Assembly: GCA_027924585.1 (NCBI GenBank)
Contig: BSBM01002101.1
Location: 310,001-374,000, forward strand
Source of the DNA: Larix kaempferi
Taxonomy: Eukaryota > Streptophyta > Pinopsida > Pinales > Pinaceae
Reading direction: 5' to 3'
DNA length: 64,000 nt
The notes beneath the pieces were generated by a model. It had not been told where the DNA came from. It saw only the letters and a list, made by a program, of their open reading frames with translations, and made no database searches. A program made the translations under genes and the position numbers. Shown here one piece after another: positions 9,112 through 19,996 of this stretch. Position 1 is the first letter of the stretch, and every line of letters starts with the position of its first letter.

Positions 9112-9257
9112 GCTATTTTATCCCCCCTTTAAGCACAACTCTAGAGAAAACGCACGGTCCCGTTTCGGCTTTGACCAACTTCTCGGAATTGAAAACTGAG
9201 AATAGATTTGGATGTCCTTGTAGACATGCCCACACAGCAACTTTTGTGACGTTACGA
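9112..9257 (+). repeat. Monomer 63: 146 bp, compound indels
   Basis: An extra C in the C-run (TTTTATCCCCCCTTT) and a 3-bp loss in the GGATGTCC region (GATGTCCTTGTAGAC) give a net change of -2. It shares GAAAACTGAG and TCTAGAGAAAACGCAC with monomer 1, and both are followed by a B monomer. Confidence 0.9.
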
Positions 9258-9405
9258 GCTAATTTCACACCCTTTAAACTCAAGTCTAGCGAAAACGCAT
9301 GGTGGCATTTCGACCTTGATCAACTTCTCGGAATTGGAAATTGAGCACAGATTTGGATGTACCATTGGTAGACAAGTGCGCACACCAACTTTCGTGACAT
9401 TCCAA
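9258..9405 (+). repeat. Monomer 64: B-subfamily
   Basis: The first half has GCTAATTTCACACC, TTAAACTCAAG and CATGGTGGCATTTCGAC. The second half (GAGCACAGATTTGGATGT, ending ATTCCAAGC into the next monomer) matches monomer 55. It is therefore the left end of the block that copies monomers 55-58. Confidence 0.9.
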
Positions 9406-9554
9406 GCTATTTTCCCGCCTTTTAATTCCAAGTCTAGCGAAAAAAGCATGCTCGAGCTTCGACTTTCACCAACTTCTCGGAATTGAAAATTGAGCATAGA
9501 TTTGGATGTCCCATTTGTAGACATGCGTGCACGGCAACTTTCGTGACGCTACGA
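9406..9554 (+). repeat. Monomer 65: hybrid of the monomer 56 and 57 types (149 bp)
   Basis: The first about 45 bp (TTTAATTCCAAGTC and GCGAAAAAAGCATG with a 1-bp insertion) match monomer 56. From CGACTTTCACC to the TTTGTAGACATGC end and the GACGCTACGAG junction it matches monomer 57. Monomers 64 and 66 match 55 and 58, so the block is 55-58 less one monomer. Confidence 0.85.
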
Positions 9555-9702
9555 GCTAATTTCACACCCTTTAAGCTCAAGTCTAGCGAAAACGCATGGT
9601 GGCATTTCGAATTTGACCAACTTCTTGGAATTGAAATTTGAGAATAGATTTGAAAGTCACATTGTTAGACAAGCATCCACGCCAACTTTCATAACGTTTC
9701 GA
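9555..9702 (+). repeat. Monomer 66: B-subfamily
   Basis: B signature following the linked TTTGTAGACATGC end of monomer 65. The GGATGTCCC box is degraded to GAAAGTCAC, and the unusual CACATTGTTAGAC is shared with monomer 60. Confidence 0.92.
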
Positions 9703-9998
9703 GCTTTTTTCTCCCCCTTTAAGCCCAAGTCTAGCGAAAACGCACGGATGAGTTTCGACTTTCACCAACTTCTCAAAATTTAAAATAGAGCATATATTTG
9801 GATGTCCCGTTGGTAGACAAGTGCGCACGCCAACTTCCTTCACATTCCGAGCTATTTTCCTACCTTTTAAGCCCAAGTCTAGCGAAAACGCACGGTCGAG
9901 TTTCAACTTTAACCAACTTCTCGGAATTGAAATTTGAGAATAGTTTTGGATGTCTTATTGGTAGACAAGCGTCCACACCAACTTTCGTCACATTCTGA

Positions 9999-12900
9999 GC
10001 TATTTTATCCCCCTTTAAGCCCAACTCTAGAGAAAACGCACGGTCGCGTTTCGTCTTTGACCTACTTCTCGGAATTGAAAACTGAGAAAAGATTTGGATG
10101 TCCCATTTTCTAACATGCGTGGACAACAACTTTCGTGACGTTACGAGCTAATTTCACACCCTTTAAGCTCAAGTCTAACGAAAATTTTGACTTTGACCAA
10201 CTTCTGGGAATTGAAATTTGAGAATAGATTTGGATGTCTCGTTGGTAGACAAGTGCGCATGCCAACTTTCGTGATGTTCCGAGCTATTTTCCCACCCTTT
10301 AAGCCCAAGTCTAGCGAAAACACATGGTCGAGTTTCAACTTTGACCAATTTCCCGAAATTGAAATTTGAGAATAGTTTTGGATGTCCCATTGGTAAACAA
10401 GCATCCATGCCAACTTTCGTGACGTGCCGACCTATTTTCTGCCCCATTAAGCCCAACTCTAGTGAAAACGTACGGTCGAGTTTCGAATTTCACCAACTTC
10501 TCCGAATTGAAAATTGAGCATAGATTTGGATGTCCCATTTGTAGACATGCGCACACAGCAAAATTCATGACGTTACGAGCTAATTTCACACCCTTTAAGC
10601 TCAAGTCTAGCGAAAACACATGGTGGCATTTCGACTTTGACCAACTTCTGGGAATTGAAATTTGAGAATAGATTTGGATGTCCCGTTGGTAGACAAGTGT
10701 GCACGCCAACGTTCGTGACGTTACGAGCTAATTTCACACCCTTTAAGCTCAAGTCTAGAGAAAACGCATGGTGGCGTTTCGACTTTGACCAAGTTCTGGG
10801 AATTGAAATTTGCGAATAGATTTGGATGTCCCGTTGGTAGACAAGTGCCCATGCCAACTTTCATGATGTTCCAAGGTATTTTATCCCCCTTTAAGCCCAA
10901 GTCTAGAGAAAACGCACGGCCGCGTTTCGGGTTTGACCTACTTCTCGGAATTGAAAATTGAGAATAGATTCGGACGTCCCATTTGTAGACTGGTGTGCAC
11001 ACCAACTTTCGTGACGTTCCAAGCTATTTTTTCACCCTTTAAGCTCAAGCCTAGCAAAAACGCACGGTCGATTTTCGACATTCACCAACTTCTCGAAATT
11101 GAAAATTGAGCATTGATTTGGATTTCCCATTGGTAGACAAGTGCGCACGCCAACGCTCATGACGTTCCGAGCTATTTTCCCACCCTTTAAGCTTAAGTCT
11201 AGCGAAAACGAATGGTGGCGTTTCGACTTTGACCAAGTTCTGGGAATTGAAATTTGAGAATAGATTTGGATGTCCCGTTGGTAGACAAGTGCCCATGCCA
11301 ACGTTCGGGACGTTCCGAGGTATTTTCTCGCCCTTTAAGCCCAACTCTAGAGAAAACGCACGATCGCGTTTCGGGTTTGACCTGCTTCTCGGAATTGAAA
11401 ATCGGGAATAGATTTGGATGTCCCATTTGTAGACATGCGTGCAAAGCAAATTTCGTGACGTTATGAGCTAATTTCACACCCTGTAAGCTAAAGTCTAGCG
11501 AAAACATATGGTGGCGTTTCGACTTTGACCAACCTATGGGAATTGAAAATTAAGAATAGATTTAGATGTCCCATTGGTAGACAAGCGTCCACGCCAACTT
11601 TCATGATGTTTCGAGCTTTGTTCTCCCCCTTTAAGCCCAAGCCTACTGAAAACACACGGTCGAATTTCGACTTTCACCAAATTCATGGAATTGAAAATTG
11701 AGCATAGATTTGGATTTCCCGTTGGTAGAAAAGTGTGCACGCCAACGTTCGCGATGTTCTGAGCTATTTTACCACCCTTTAAGCCCAAGTCTAGCGAAAA
11801 CACACTGTCGAGGTTTGACTTCGACGAACTTTGCTGAATGGAAAATTGAGCGTAGATTTGGATGTCCCGTTGGTAGACAAGTCCGCACGCCAACTTTCGT
11901 GATGTTCCGAGCTATTTTCCCACCCTTTAATCCCAAGTCTAGCGAAAACGCACGGTCGAGTTTCAACTTTGACCACCTTCTCGGAATTGAAATTTGAGAA
12001 TAGTTTTGGATGTCCCATTGGTAGACAAGCGTCCATGCCAACTTTCCTGATGTTCCGAACTATTTTCTCCCCCTTTAAGCCCAAGTCTAGCGAAAACGGA
12101 CGGTTGAGTTTTGACTTTGAACAACTTCACGGAATTGAAAATTGAGCATAGATTTGGATGTCCCATTGGTAGACAAGTGCGCATGCCAACTTTCATGGTG
12201 TTCCGAGCTATTTTCCCGCCCTATAATCCCAAGTCTAGCAAAAAAAGCATGGTCGATTTTCAACTTTGCCAACTTCTCGGAATTGAAATTTGAGAATAGT
12301 TTTGGATGTCCCATTGGTAGACAAGCGTCCATGCCAACTTTCGTGACGTTTCGAGCTATTTTCTCCCCCTTTAAGCCCAAGTTTAGTGAAAACGAACGGT
12401 CGAGTTTCAACTTTGACCAACTTCTTGGAATTGAAATTTGAGAATAGTTTTGGATGTCCCATTGGTAGACAAGTGTCCACACCAACTTTCATCACATTTC
12501 GAGCTATTTTATCCCCCTTTAAGCCCAACTCTACTGAAAACACACGGTCGCGTTTCGGCTTTGACCTACTTCTCGGAATTGAAAATTGAGAATAGATTTG
12601 GATGTCCCATTTGTGGACATGCGTACACAACAACTTTCGTGACGTTACGAGCTAATTTCACACCCTTTAAGCTCAAGTCTAGCGAAAAATCACGGTCGAG
12701 TTTCAACTTTGACCAACTTCCCGGAATTTAAATTTGAGAATAGTTTGGGATGTCCCATTGGTAGACAAGCGTCCACACCAACTTCCGTGACGTTCCGACC
12801 TATTTTCTGCCCCATTAAGCCCAACTCTAGTGAAAACGTATGGTCGAGTTTTGACTTTCACCAACTTCTCGGAATTAAAAATTGAGCATATATTTGGATG

Positions 12901-15900
12901 TCCCATTTGTAGACATGCACGCACAACAAATTTCGTGACGTTAAGAGCTAATTTCACACCCTTTAAGCTCAAGTGTAGTGAAAACGCATGGTGGCATTTC
13001 GACTTTGACCAACTTCTTGAATTGAAATTTGAGAATAGATTTGGATGTACCGTTGGTAGACAAGTGCGCACGCCAACTTTCGTGACGTTTTGAGTTATTT
13101 ACCCACCCTTTAAGCCCAAGTCTAGCAAAAACGCAGGATCGAGTTTCAACTTTGACCAACTTCTTGGAATTGAAGTTTGAGAATAGATTTGGATGTCCCA
13201 TTGGTAGACAAGCGTCCATGCCAACTTTCGTGACGTTTCGAGCTATTTTCTCCTCCTTTAATCCCAAGTCTAGCGAAAACGCACGGTCGAGTTTCGACTT
13301 TGACCAGCTTCGCGGAATTGAAAATTGAGCATAGATTTGGATTCCCTGTTGGTCGACAACTGCACACGCCAACTTTCGTGATGTTCCGAGAAATTCTCCA
13401 CCCTTTAAGGCTAAGTCTAGCAAAAACGCACGGTCGAGTTTCGGCTTTGACCAACTTCTCGGAATTGAAATTTGAGAATAGATTTGGATATCCCATAGGT
13501 AGACAACCGTGCACGCCAACTTTCGTGATGTTCTGAGCTATTTTATTCCCCTTTATGCCCAACACTAGAGAAAACGCACGGTTGCATTTCGGCTTTGACC
13601 TACTTCTCGGAATTGAAAATTGAGAATAGATTTGGATGTCCCATTTGTAGACATGCGCGCACAGCAACGTTCGTGACGTTCCGAGCTATTTTCTCCCCCT
13701 TTAAGACCAACTCTAGCGAAAACGCACGATCAAGTTTCAACTTTGACCAACTTCTCAGAATTGAAATTTGAGAATAGTTTTGGATGTCCCATTGGTAGAC
13801 AAGTGTCCACACGAACTTTCGTGACATTCCGAGCTATTTTCTCCCCCTTTAAGCCCAACTCTAGAGAAAACGCACGGTCTCGTTTCGGCTTTGACCTACT
13901 TCTCGGAATTGAAAATTGAGAATCGATTTGGATGTCCCATTTGTAGACATGCGCGCACAGCAACTTTCATGACGTTCCGAGCTATTTTCTCCCCCTTTAT
14001 GCACAACTCTAGAGAAAACGCACGATCAAGTTTCAACTTTGACCAACTTTTCGGAATTGAAATTTGAGAATATTTTTGGATGTCCCATTGGTAGACAAGC
14101 GTCCACACCAACTTTCGTGACGTTACGAGCTAATTTCACACCCTTTAAGCTCAAGCCTAGAGAAAACTCATGGTGGCGTTTTGACTTTGACCAACTTCTC
14201 GTAATTGAAAATTGAGCATAGATTTGGATGTACCGTTGGTAGACAAGTGCGCATGCCAACTTTCGTTACGTTCTGAGCTATTTTCTCACCCTTTAAGCCC
14301 AAGTCTAGCGAAAAAACACGGTCGAGTTTCAACTTTGACCAACTTCTCGAAATTGAAATTCAAGAATAGTTTTGGATGTCCTATTGGTAGACAAGCGTCC
14401 ACAGCAACTTTCGTGACATTCCGAGCTATTTTCTCCCCCTTTATGCCCAAGTCTAGAGAAAACACACGTTCAAGTTTCGACTTTGACGAACTTCACGGAA
14501 TTCAAAATTAAGCATAGATTTGGATGTTCCGTTGGTAGACAAGTGAGCACGCCAACTTTCGTGACTTTTCGAGCTATTTTCCCACCCTTTAAGCCCAAGT
14601 CTAGCGTAAACGCACGGTTGCGTTTCAACTTTGAGCAGCTTCTCCGAATTGAATTGTGAGAATAGATTTGGATGTCCCATTTGTAGACAAGCGTCCATGC
14701 CAACTTTCGTGACGTTTCGATCTATTTTCTCCCCCTTTAATCCCAAGTATAGCAAAAACGCACCATCGAGTTTCGACTTTGACCAAATTCACCAAATTGA
14801 AAATTGAGCATAAATTTGGATGTCCCGTTGGTAGACAAGTGCGCACGCCAACTTTCGTGATGTTCCAAGCTATTTTCTCACCGTTTAAGCCCAAGTCTAG
14901 CAAAAACGCATATTCGATTTTCAACTTTTACCAACTTCTCGAAATTTAAATTTGAGAATAGATTTGGATGTCCCATTGGTAGACAAGCGTCCATGCCAAC
15001 TTTCATGACGTTTCGAGCTTTTTTCTCCCCCTTTAACCCCAAGACCAGCGAAAACGCACGGTCGAGTTTCGACTTTGACCAACTTCTCGGAATTAAAAAT
15101 TTAGAATCGATTCGGATGACCCATTTGTAGACATGCACGCACAACAACTTTCATGACGTTACGAGCTAATTTCACACCCTTTAAGCCCAATTCTAGAGAA
15201 AACGCATGATCCAGTTTCAACTTTGACCACCTTCTTCGAATTGAAATTTGAGAATAGTTTTAGATGTCCCATTGGTAGACAAGCATCCACACAAACTTTG
15301 TGACGTTCCGAGCTATTTTCTCTCCCTTTAAGCCCAAGTCTAGCGAAAACGCACGGACGATTTTCGACTTTCAACAACTTCTCGGAATTGAAAATTGAGC
15401 ATAGATTTGGATGTCCCATTGGTAAACAAGTGCGCACACCAACTTTCATGACGTTCCGAGGTATTTTCCCACCCTTTAATCCCAAGTCTAGCGAAAATGC
15501 ATGGTCGCCTTACGGCTTTGACCTACTTCTAGGAATTTAAAACGTAGAATAGATTTGGATGTCCCATTTGTAGACATGCGCGCACAACACATTTCGTGAT
15601 GCTACGAGCTAATTTCACACCCTTTAAACTCAAGTCTAGTGAAAACGCATTGTGGCATTTCGACCTTGACCAACTTCACGGAATCGAAAATTGAGCATAG
15701 ATTTGGATGTCCCGTTGGTAAACAAGTGTGCACGCCAACTTTCGTGACGTTCCGAGCTATTTTCCAACCCTTTAAGCCCAAGTCTAGCGTAAACGCATGG
15801 TCGCGTTTCAACTTTGACTAAATTCTCAGAATTGAAATTTGAGAATAGATTTGGATGTCCCATTGGTAGACAAGCGTCCACACCAACGTTCGTGAAATTT

Positions 15901-18900
15901 CGAGCTATTTTTCCTGCTTTAAGCCAAACTCTAGAGAAAACGCGCGGTCGAATTTCAACTCTGACCAACTTCTCGGAATTGAAATTTGAGAATATTTTTG
16001 GATGTCACACTGGTAGAAAAGCGTCCACACCAACTTTCGTAATGTTCCGAGCTATTTTCTACCCCTTTAAGCCTAAGTCTGGCGAAAACGCAGGGTCGAG
16101 TTTCGGCTTTGACCAACTTCTTGGAATTGAAATTTGAGAATAGATTTGGATATCCCATTGGTAGACAAGCATGCACACCAACTTTCATGACGTTTCGAGC
16201 TATTTTCTCCCCATTTAATCCCAAGTCTAGCGAAAACGCACGGTCGCATTTTGGCTTTGATGTACTTCTCGGAATTGAAATTTGAGAATAAATTTGGATG
16301 CCGCATTGGTAGAGGAGCGCGTACGCCAACTTTCGTGACGTTCTGAGCTATTTTCTCAACATTTAAGCCCAAGTCTAGCGAAAATGCACAGTCGCGTTTC
16401 GGCTTTGACCTACTTCTCGGAGTTGAAATTTGAGAATAAATTTGGATGCCCCATTCGTAGACAAGTGCATATGCCAACTTTCGTGATATTCCCGGCTATT
16501 TTCTCACCCTTTAAGCTGAAGTCTAACGAAAATGCACGGTCGTGTTTCGGACTTGACCAACTTCTCAGAATTTAAATTTGAGAATAGATATGGATGCCCC
16601 ATTGGTAGACAAGCATGCACGCCAACTTTCATGACGTTCCGAGCTATTTTCTCCCCCTTTAAGCCCAAGTCTAGCGAAACCGCACGTTCGATTTTCAACT
16701 TTGACCAACTTCTTGGAATTTAAATTTGAGAATAGTTTTGAATGTCTGATTGGTAGACAGACGTCCACGCCAACTTTTGTAACGTTCGAGCTTATTTCTC
16801 CCCCTTTAACCCCAAGCCTAGCGAAAACGCACGGTCGATTTTCATCTTTCACTAACTTCTCGGAATTGAAAATTGAGCATAGATTTGGATGTCCCGTTGG
16901 TAGACAAGTGCGCACGCCAACTTTCGTGATGTTCCGAGCTATTTTCCCACCCTTTAATCCCAAGTCTATTGAAAACGCAAAGTTGAGTTTCAACTTTGAA
17001 CACCTTCTCGGAATTGAAATTTTAGAATAGTTTTGGATGTCCCATTGGTAGACAAGTGTCCATGCCAACTTTCGTGACGTTCCGAGCTATTTTCTCCCCA
17101 TTTAAGCCCATGTCTGGCGAAAACACACGGTCGAGTTTCGACTTTGACCAACTTCGCGGAATTGAAAATTGAGTAGAGATTTGGATGTCCCATTGGTAGA
17201 TAAGTGCGCAAGCCAACTTTCGTGACGTTCCGAGATATTTTCCCACCCTTTAATCCCAAGTCTAGCAAAAACGCACGGTCGAGTTTCAACTTTGACTAAC
17301 TTGTCGGAATTCAAATTTGAGAATAGATTTGGATGTCCCATTGGTAGATAAGCATCCACGCCAACTTTCGTGACGTTTCGAGCTTTTTTCTCCCCCTTTA
17401 AGACCAAGTCTAGCGAAAACGCACGGTCGAGTTTCGACTTTCACCAACTTCTCAGAATTGAAAATTGAGCATAGATTTGGATGTCCCGTTGATAGAAAAG
17501 TGTGCACGCCAACTTTCGTAACGTTCTGAGCTATTTTCCAACCCTTTAATCCCAAGTCTATCGAAAACGCACGGTCATGTTTAAACTTTGACCAAGTTCT
17601 CGGAATTGAAATTTGAGCATAGTTTTGGATGTCCCATTGGTAGACAAGCGTGCATGCCAACTTTCGTGACATTCCGAGCTATTTTCCACCCCTTTAATCC
17701 CAAGTCTAGCCTAAACGCACGGTCGAGTTTCAACTTTTACCAACTTCGCGGAATTGAAAATTGAGCATAGATTTGGATGTCCCATTGGTAGAAAAGTGTC
17801 CATGCTAGCTTTCATGACGTTCCGAGTTGTTTTCTCCGCCTTTAAGGCCAAGTCTAGTGAATAAGCACTGTCGAGGTTCGACTTTGACGAACTTCACGCA
17901 ATTGAAAATTGAGCATAAATTTGGATGTCCCGTTGGTAGAAAAGTGTGCACGCCAACTTTCGTGACCCTCCAAGCTATTTTCCCACCCTTTAAGCCCAAG
18001 TCTAGCGAAAATGCAGAGTTGAGTTTCGACTTTCACCAACTTCTTGGAATTGAAAATTGAGCACAGATTTGGATGTCCTATTGGTAGACAAATGCGCACG
18101 CCAACTTTCGTGACGTTCCAAGCTATTTTTGCGCCCTTTAATTCCAAGTCTAGCGAAAAAAGCATTGTCGAGTTTCAACTTTGACCAACTTCTTGGAATT
18201 GAAATTTGAGAATAGTTTTGGATGTCCCACTGGTAGACAAGCGTCCATGCCAACTTTCATGACGTTCCAAGCTATTTTCTCCCCCATTAAGCCCAACTCT
18301 AGTGAAAACGTACGGTCGAGTTTCGACTTTCACCAACTTCTCGGAATTGAAAATTGAGCATAGATTTGGATGTCCAATTTGTAGACATGCACGCACAGCA
18401 ACTTTCGTGATGCTACAAGCTAATTTAACACCCTTTAAGCTCAAGTCTAGCAAAAACGCATGATGGCATTTTGACTTTGAAAAACTTATTGGAATTGAAA
18501 TTTGAGAATAGATTTGGATGTCCCATTGGTAAACAAGCGTGCACGCCAAATTTGGTGAGGTTTCGAGTTATTTTCTCTCCCTTTAATCCCAAGTCTAGTG
18601 AAGACGCACGATCGAGTTTCAACTTTGACCAACTTCTTGGAATTGAAATTTGAGCATAGATTTGTATGTCCCGTTGGTAGACAAGTGCGCACGCCAACTT
18701 TCGTTACATTCCGAGCTATTTTCTTCCCCTTTAAGCCAAACTCTAGAGAAAATGCGCAGTCGAGTTTCAACTTTGACTAACTTCTCGGAATTGAAATTTG
18801 AGAATTGATTTGGATGTCACATTGTTAGACAAGCGTCCACGCCAACTTTCGTGACGTTGCGAGTTTCGACTTTCACCAACTTCTCGGAATTGAAAATTGA

Positions 18901-19996
18901 GCATAGATTTAGATTTCCCGTTGGTAGACAAGTGCGCACACCAACTTTCATGACGTTCCGACGTATTTTCCCACATTTTAAGCCCAGGTCTAGCGAAAAC
19001 GCACAGTGGAGTTTCGACTTTCACCAACTTCTCGAAATTGAAATTTGAGAATAGTTTTGGATGTCCCATTGGTAGAAAAGTGTCCACACCAACTTTCGTG
19101 ACATTTCGAGCTATTTTATCCCCCCTTTAAGCACAACTCTAGAGAAAACGCACGGTCCCGTTTCGGCTTTGACCAACTTCTCGGAATTGAAAACTGAGAA
19201 TAGATTTGGATGTCCTTGTAGACATGCCCACACAGCAACTTTTGTGACGTTACGAGCTAATTTCACACCCTTTAAACTCAAGTCTAGCGAAAACGCATGG
19301 TGGCATTTCGACCTTGATCAACTTCTCGGAATTGGAAATTGAGCACAGATTTGGATGTACCATTGGTAGACAAGTGCGCACACCAACTTTCGTGACATTC
19401 CAAGCTATTTTCCCGCCTTTTAATTCCAAGTCTAGCGAAAAAAGCATGCTCGAGCTTCGACTTTCACCAACTTCTCGGAATTGAAAATTGAGCATAGATT
19501 TGGATGTCCCATTTGTAGACATGCGTGCACGGCAACTTTCGTGACGCTACGAGCTAATTTCACACCCTTTAAGCTCAAGTCTAGCGAAAACGCATGGTGG
19601 CATTTCGAATTTGACCAACTTCTTGGAATTGAAATTTGAGAATAGATTTGAAAGTCACATTGTTAGACAAGCATCCACGCCAACTTTCATAACGTTTCGA
19701 GCTTTTTTCTCCCCCTTTAAGCCCAAGTCTAGCGAAAACGCACGGATGAGTTTCGACTTTCACCAACTTCTCAAAATTTAAAATAGAGCATATATTTGGA
19801 TGTCCCGTTGGTAGACAAGTGCGCACGCCAACTTCCTTCACATTCCGAGCTATTTTCCTACCTTTTAAGCCCAAGTCTAGCGAAAACGCACGGTCGAGTT
19901 TCAACTTTAACCAACTTCTCGGAATTGAAATTTGAGAATAGTTTTGGATGTCTTATTGGTAGACAAGCGTCCACACCAACTTTCGTCACATTCTGA
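9999..19996 (+). repeat. HOR copy 2 (complete)
   Basis: Same 68 monomers in the same order, displaced by exactly 9,998 bp, with no indel relative to copy 1. It has a private A at 15822 (unit position 5824, C elsewhere). At the two shared polymorphic sites it carries A at 16794 (unit 6796) and C at 18522 (unit 8524). That is the same combination as copy 5, from which I find only the 15822 difference. Confidence 0.97.
15822..15822. other. Inter-copy variant, unit 5824: private A in copy 2
   Basis: GACTAAATTCTCAG in place of GACTAACTTCTCAG. Confidence 0.9.

Larger units (their letters stand above)
8717..9405 (+). repeat. Intra-HOR block, monomers 60-64
   Basis: The series 60-61-62-63-64 resembles 66-67-68-1-2. 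Monomers 60 and 66 share CACATTGTTAGAC. Monomers 61 and 67 are A types with CCCGTTGGTAGACAAGTGCG. Monomers 62 and 68 lead into TTTTATCCCC. Monomers 63 and 1 share GAAAACTGAG, and 64 and 2 are B type. This suggests an older local period of six monomers spanning the chosen HOR boundary. Confidence 0.7.
9258..9702 (+). repeat. Intra-HOR block, monomers 64-66 (shortened relative of 55-58)
   Basis: This has the same order of diagnostic features as 7976-8568 but one monomer fewer; monomer 65 is the fusion. It lies 9 monomers downstream of the parent block, counting 55 to 64. Confidence 0.8.
1..9998 (+). repeat. HOR copy 1 (complete, 68 monomers)
   Basis: Reference copy for unit coordinates. Monomers 1-68 start at 1, 149, 285, 433, 581, 729, 877, 1025, 1173, 1321, 1469, 1617, 1765, 1913, 2061, 2209, 2357, 2505, 2653, 2801, 2949, 3096, 3244, 3392, 3539, 3687, 3835, 3983, 4131, 4279, 4427, 4575, 4723, 4871, 5019, 5167, 5314, 5462, 5610, 5758, 5906, 6053, 6201, 6349, 6497, 6645, 6792, 6940, 7088, 7236, 7384, 7532, 7680, 7828, 7976, 8124, 8273, 8421, 8569, 8717, 8865, 8964, 9112, 9258, 9406, 9555, 9703 and 9851. 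Most are 148 bp; exceptions are 136 bp (monomer 2), 99 bp (61), 146 bp (63), and several of 147 or 149 bp. Copy 1 alone has A at 6337, where copies 2-6 have G. It has A at 6796 and T at 8524. Confidence 0.97.

Noticed and set aside
9999-19996. HOR copies as a pure assembly duplication artefact
   Set aside because: Not fully excluded, but five of the seven copies have private substitutions and some variants are shared between non-adjacent copies. A simple copied contig would not give that pattern.
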